From NCBI RefSeq assembly GCF_014652095.1, contig NZ_BMYD01000001.1, forward strand, positions 1,217,466 through 1,281,465: a stretch of 64,000 nucleotides of DNA, read 5' to 3'. The notes beneath the pieces are model-generated. The model saw only the letters and a list, made by a program, of their open reading frames with translations. It did no database searches and was not told where the DNA came from. Shown in pieces: positions 60,061-64,000 of the stretch. Position 1 is the first letter of the stretch. The number at the start of each line of letters is the position of its first letter. This DNA comes from Cognatilysobacter bugurensis (lineage in GTDB: Bacteria > Pseudomonadota > Gammaproteobacteria > Xanthomonadales > Xanthomonadaceae). The position numbers and the translations under genes are program-made.

Positions 60061-61488
60061 ATGCAGTGGGCCTGCCTGCTGTTGCCGCGCCTGGCATTGG
60101 ACGTCGTGCTGCGCACACGTCCGGATCCGCAGCACCCGCTCGTCCTGCTGAGCGGCCCAGCGACGCGCCGCATCGTGCATGCGGCGAACGACGCCGCGCG
60201 TGCGCTCGGCCTGCGCTCGGGCCAACCGTGGGCGACGGCGCAGGCGATCGCCGACGACTTCGAGCGCGTCGAGCTCGATCCCGCCGCGGTCGAACACGCG
60301 CGCGAACTGCTGGCGCACTGGGCCTACGGCTACAGCTCGCAGGTGACGCTCGCGTTCGCGCATGCGGTGGTGCTCGAGATCGGACGCAGCCGCAAGTTGT
60401 TTGGCGACTGGCACACGCTCGAACCGCAATGGCGGCGCGAGCTGCAGGCGATGGGTTTCACGCATCGGCTCGTGGCCGCACCGAATCCGTGGGCTGCGCA
60501 TGCGTTCGCCCGCGTGCGCGACGGCCTCGCGGCCGATGCCGACGTATTGCACGCGCATCTCGCACGCGTGCCGGTCGAGCGCGCCGGCCTGCCCGTCGAT
60601 GCCGTGCGTACGCTGCAGCGCATGGGCCTGCGCGATCTCGGTGCAGTGCTCGCGCAACCGCGTGCGGCGCTCGGCCGACGCTGCGGCGACGCGCTGCTGC
60701 GCCAGCTCGATCGCCTGTGCGGCCACGTCGACGAGCCCCTGCTCTGCCACCGGCCCGCTGAGGGTTTTCGCGCGCGCATCGAGCTCGGCCACGAGGTCGA
60801 ATCGAGCCAGGCGCTGCTATTCCCGCTGCGCCGATTGACCGCGGACCTCGCGGCCTACCTGCGCGCACGCGACGGCGGCGTCGCGCGTTTCGTGCTCGTG
60901 CTCGAGCACGACCGCCATGCAACGAGCGAAGTGCCCGTCGGTCTGCTCGCGCCCGAGCGCGATGCGACGATGCTGTTCGAACTCGCACGCGGCCGGCTTG
61001 AACAGGCGCGCCTGCCCGCGCCGGTGATCGGTTTCGAGCTGCACGCCGATGCCCTGCCGCCGTTCGTGCCTGATCGGCGCGATTTGTTCGACCCGCGCCC
61101 GCAGCACGGGCTGCCGTGGCCGCAACTGCGCGAGCGTCTGCGCGCGAAGCTCGGCGACGAGTCCGTGCTCACGCTCGAAAGCCGCGCCGACCACCGTCCC
61201 GAACGTGCGTGGCATGCGTATTCCGCGCGCGATGCCTCGCCAACGCCGCACCTGCTGCCGACCCCGGGCGGCAGTCGCCCCGGCTGGCTGCTGCGCAAAC
61301 CCCAACCGCTGCGCCACGGCGTTGCGCGTGTGCTCAGCGGCCCCGAACGCATCGAATCGGGCTGGTGGGACGGCGGTGACGTGCGGCGCGATTACTACCT
61401 CATCGAAACTGCCCGCGGCCAGCTCGCATGGGTGTTCTGCGATGCAGGCCGTCGCGACGGGCTCATGGTGCACGGCTGGTTTGCATGA
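60061..61488 (+). CDS. imuB: ImuB, inactive Y-family polymerase homolog
   Basis: 475 aa. ImuB is a Y-family polymerase homolog lacking the catalytic acids that recruits DnaE2 to the clamp. Start MQWACLLLPRLALDVVLR replaces the DxDxFF type first motif, and no SIDE motif is seen where the second acidic motif is expected, so it should be catalytically dead. The domain order is palm/fingers-like N-terminal half, little-finger-like region and a C-terminal part with PGWLLRKPQPLRHG and GWWDGGDVRRDYYLIE. Immediately follows imuA; dnaE2 begins 38 bp after. Confidence 0.93.
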   Translation: MQWACLLLPRLALDVVLRTRPDPQHPLVLLSGPATRRIVHAANDAARALGLRSGQPWATAQAIADDFERVELDPAAVEHARELLAHWAYGYSSQVTLAFAHAVVLEIGRSRKLFGDWHTLEPQWRRELQAMGFTHRLVAAPNPWAAHAFARVRDGLAADADVLHAHLARVPVERAGLPVDAVRTLQRMGLRDLGAVLAQPRAALGRRCGDALLRQLDRLCGHVDEPLLCHRPAEGFRARIELGHEVESSQALLFPLRRLTADLAAYLRARDGGVARFVLVLEHDRHATSEVPVGLLAPERDATMLFELARGRLEQARLPAPVIGFELHADALPPFVPDRRDLFDPRPQHGLPWPQLRERLRAKLGDESVLTLESRADHRPERAWHAYSARDASPTPHLLPTPGGSRPGWLLRKPQPLRHGVARVLSGPERIESGWWDGGDVRRDYYLIETARGQLAWVFCDAGRRDGLMVHGWFA

Positions 61489-61525
61489 GCCCGATTAAAT
61501 GAGCTTGTCGCATGAGTTTGTTCGC

Positions 61526-64000
61526 ATGAGCCGGCCCGTGCGCGACTACGCCGAGCTGCATTGCCTGTCGGCCTTCAGCTTCCAGCGCGGCGCCTCGACC
61601 GCGCGCGAACTGTTCGCGCGTGCGCAGCAGCTCGGCTATCGCGCGCTCGCGATCACCGACGAATGCTCGCTCGCCGGCATCGTGCGCGCCTGGGAGGCCG
61701 CGCGTGAGGCCGGCGTGCCGCTCATCGTCGGCAGCGAGATGCCGATCGACGACGGCCCGCGCCTCGTGCTGCTCGTCGAGAACCTGCGCGGCTACGAAGC
61801 GCTATGCCGCATGGTCACCGCCGCGCGACGGCGTGCAACCAAGGGCACGTACCGCCTCCTGCGTGCGGATTTCGATGCGGGCTGCGACAGCCTGCTCGCG
61901 CTGTGGCTTCCCACGCTCGACGAAGCCGACGAAGCGCATGCCGCCTGGCTGCATACACATTTCCCGTCGCGCACGTGGATCGCGGTCGAACTGCACCGCG
62001 GCGTCGACGACGCGCAACGCCTGCAACACCTCCGTGAACTCGGCGCGCACCACCACCTGCCGCTCGTCGCAAGCGGCGACGTGCACATGCACGTGCGGGC
62101 GCGTCGCCGCCTGCAGGACGTGCTCACCTGCGTGCGCCACCGCACCACGCTCGGCGAAGCCGGCGCGCGGCTGTTTCCGAACGGCGAGCGCCACCTGCGT
62201 ATCCGCGAGGCGCTCGGCGCGATCTATCCGGCCGACCTGCTTGCCGAGACGCTGCGCATCGCCGATCGCTGCCGTTTCGACCTGAAATCGCTGCGTTACG
62301 AATACCCGCGCGAACTCGTACCCGCCGGCGAAACGCCGACCTCCTGGCTGCGCGCACTCGCCGAGGAAGGCGTGCAGCGCCGCTGGCCCGACGGCTGCGA
62401 GGCGAAGGTGCGCGCGAGCATTGAACACGAACTTTCGGTGATCGCCGAGCTCGGCTACGAGCCGTACTTCCTCACCGTGCACGACATCGTCGCGTTCGCG
62501 CGCGGCCGCGGCATCCTCTGCCAGGGCCGCGGCTCGGCCGCGAACTCGGCGGTGTGCTTCGCGCTCGGCATCACCGAGGTGGACCCTGCGCGCATGGAGC
62601 TGCTGTTCGAGCGCTTCATCTCGAAGGAGCGCAAGGAGGCGCCCGACATCGACGTCGACTTCGAGCACGAGCGCCGCGAGGAGGTGCTGCAATACGTGTT
62701 CGAACGCTACGGCCGCACGCGCGCGGCGCTCACTGCCGTCGTCAGTCACTACCGGACCCGCGGCGCGATGCGCGATGTCGCCCGCGTGTTCGGCCTGCCG
62801 CCGGACCAGATAGACGAACTCACGCGCGCAGCCGATCGCTGGAGCAGCGGCGAGGTGTCGGATGCACGCATTGCCGAGCAAGGCTTCGACGCAGCCTCGC
62901 CGCTGATGCGGCAGATCCTCGAACTCGCGGCCGAACTCACCGGCTTCCCGCGCCATCTATCACAGCACCCGGGCGGCTTCGTGATCAGCGAACGCAGCCT
63001 CGAGGGCATCGTGCCGGTCGAGAACGCCGCGATGGCCGGGCGCACGGTCGTGCAATGGGACAAGGACGATCTTGATGCGCTCGGCATCCTCAAGGTCGAC
63101 TGCCTTGCGCTCGGCATGCTCACTGCGGTGCGCAAGACGTTCGAACTGCTCGAGCGCCACGGCCACCCGCGCTATGCAATGGCGACGATTCCCGCCGACG
63201 ACGCACCGACATACGAAATGATCGGCCGCGCCGACACGATCGGCGTGTTCCAGATCGAATCGCGTGCGCAGATGTCGATGCTGCCGCGCATGCAGCCGGT
63301 CTGCTTCTATGACCTCGTGATCCAGGTCGCGATCGTGCGCCCCGGCCCGATCCAGGGCGACATGGTGCATCCCTACCTGCGCCGTCGCCGCGGCCTCGAG
63401 CCCGTCACCTACCCAAGCCCGCAGCTCGAGGCGATCTTCAAGCGCACGCTCGGCGTGCCGCTGTTCCAGGAGCAGGTGATGCAGATCGCGATCCACGCCG
63501 CAGGCTTCAAGCCCGGCGAGGCCGACGCGCTGCGCCGCTCGATGGCGGCATGGAAGCGCCACGGCGGCCTCGAGCCGTACCGCGATCAACTGCTCAAGGG
63601 CATGCTCGAACGCGGCTACCCGCTGGACTTCGCCGAGCGTCTGTTCGAGCAGATCAAGGGCTTCGGCAGCTATGGATTTCCCGAATCGCACGCGGCGAGC
63701 TTCGCGCTCATCACCTACGTGAGCTGCTGGCTCAAGTGCCGTTACCCGGCCGCGTTCGCGGCGAGCGTCATCAATTCGATGCCGATGGGCTTCTACTCGG
63801 CCGACCAGCTGCTGCAGGACGCGCGTCGGCATGGCATCGTAGTGCGCCCGGTCGACGTGCGCTACAGCGAATGGGACTGCACGCTCGAAGCCGATCCCCG
63901 CAGTCGGCCGGGCCCACGCATCGACGACGATGCGCTCGATGCGAACTACGCGGTCCGCATGGGGTTCCGGCTCGTCAATGGATTCGATTGCGCAAGCGCC
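61526..64000 (+). CDS. dnaE2: Error-prone DNA polymerase DnaE2 (partial, runs off the window)
   Basis: About 825 codons are in the window. It begins [24 protein letters not shown], with a PHP domain (about 5-220), [20 protein letters not shown], the polymerase acidic motif PDIDVDF (about 373-379), [12 protein letters not shown]-like [25 protein letters not shown] and the later [23 protein letters not shown] at 61526 chosen; an in-frame ATG at 61499 would add 9 residues. DnaE2 is the SOS-induced translesion polymerase of this cassette. Confidence 0.95.
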   Translation, partial: MSRPVRDYAELHCLSAFSFQRGASTARELFARAQQLGYRALAITDECSLAGIVRAWEAAREAGVPLIVGSEMPIDDGPRLVLLVENLRGYEALCRMVTAARRRATKGTYRLLRADFDAGCDSLLALWLPTLDEADEAHAAWLHTHFPSRTWIAVELHRGVDDAQRLQHLRELGAHHHLPLVASGDVHMHVRARRRLQDVLTCVRHRTTLGEAGARLFPNGERHLRIREALGAIYPADLLAETLRIADRCRFDLKSLRYEYPRELVPAGETPTSWLRALAEEGVQRRWPDGCEAKVRASIEHELSVIAELGYEPYFLTVHDIVAFARGRGILCQGRGSAANSAVCFALGITEVDPARMELLFERFISKERKEAPDIDVDFEHERREEVLQYVFERYGRTRAALTAVVSHYRTRGAMRDVARVFGLPPDQIDELTRAADRWSSGEVSDARIAEQGFDAASPLMRQILELAAELTGFPRHLSQHPGGFVISERSLEGIVPVENAAMAGRTVVQWDKDDLDALGILKVDCLALGMLTAVRKTFELLERHGHPRYAMATIPADDAPTYEMIGRADTIGVFQIESRAQMSMLPRMQPVCFYDLVIQVAIVRPGPIQGDMVHPYLRRRRGLEPVTYPSPQLEAIFKRTLGVPLFQEQVMQIAIHAAGFKPGEADALRRSMAAWKRHGGLEPYRDQLLKGMLERGYPLDFAERLFEQIKGFGSYGFPESHAASFALITYVSCWLKCRYPAAFAASVINSMPMGFYSADQLLQDARRHGIVVRPVDVRYSEWDCTLEADPRSRPGPRIDDDALDANYAVRMGFRLVNGFDCASA

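Overview
The window is a very GC-rich, densely coded chromosomal segment. Gene content and order point to a gammaproteobacterium of the Lysobacteraceae/Xanthomonadaceae (Lysobacter- or Luteimonas-like). The main reasons are the leuS-lptE-holA-nadD-rsfS / rlmH / maf-rng-yhdP-tldD / darP / pmbA block, the queA-tgt-yajC-secD-secF cluster, tandem M13 peptidases and a lexA-imuA-imuB-dnaE2 mutagenesis cassette. I saw no tRNA, rRNA, CRISPR array, insertion sequence, phage or integrase gene. This is core chromosome with a few lineage-specific genes inserted.

Layout. 1-11 kb: the end of a probable polyprenyl diphosphate synthase, two DUF4870 membrane paralogs, pmbA, darP, tldD, yhdP, rng and maf. 11.3-14.2 kb: a forward block with a SIMPL-domain protein, a tiny charged ORF, a TonB-like protein and a secreted ClpP-like protein. 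14.4-22.3 kb: rlmH, a forward Tat-exported PhoX-like protein, then the reverse operon rsfS-nadD-holA-lptE-leuS. 22.5-32.9 kb: mostly forward genes, namely a CHASE3-GAF-GGDEF cyclase, amidohydrolase plus SemiSWEET, DUF998 protein (reverse), thioredoxin/YbbN, DUF4442, a membrane Ser/Thr kinase with a C-terminal FGE-like domain, DUF502 and a DUF885 lipoprotein. 33-40.6 kb: an Asp/Val-repeat lipoprotein, rhlE, two M13 metallopeptidases (the second with a lost zinc ligand) and a rhomboid protease. 40.6-48.6 kb: an alkyltransferase-like protein, a small unknown, a CorC/HlyC-type protein plus ExoD, a GGDEF-EAL protein coupled to a PhnD-like binding protein, trmJ and suhB. 48.7-54.4 kb: secF, secD, yajC, tgt, queA. 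54.5-58.3 kb: an Lrp-type regulator divergent from a class III aminotransferase, then a TMEM43-like and metallo-beta-lactamase-fold pair. 58.5-64 kb: lexA-imuA-imuB-dnaE2, with dnaE2 running off the window.

Functional themes. Much of the window serves the envelope (yhdP, lptE, SecDF-YajC, rhomboid, peptidases, lipoproteins) and RNA/translation (leuS, rsfS, rlmH, rng, rhlE, trmJ, queA, tgt, darP). Two c-di-GMP proteins and one kinase add signalling. The most notable items are the degenerate second M13 peptidase, the kinase-FGE fusion, the binding-protein/GGDEF-EAL pair, AT-rich palindromes between the Lrp regulator and its aminotransferase, and a perfect palindrome that abuts the lexA start codon and implies a leaderless, autoregulated message. 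Reading frames opposite most genes are long because of the high GC content; I treated them as shadows.
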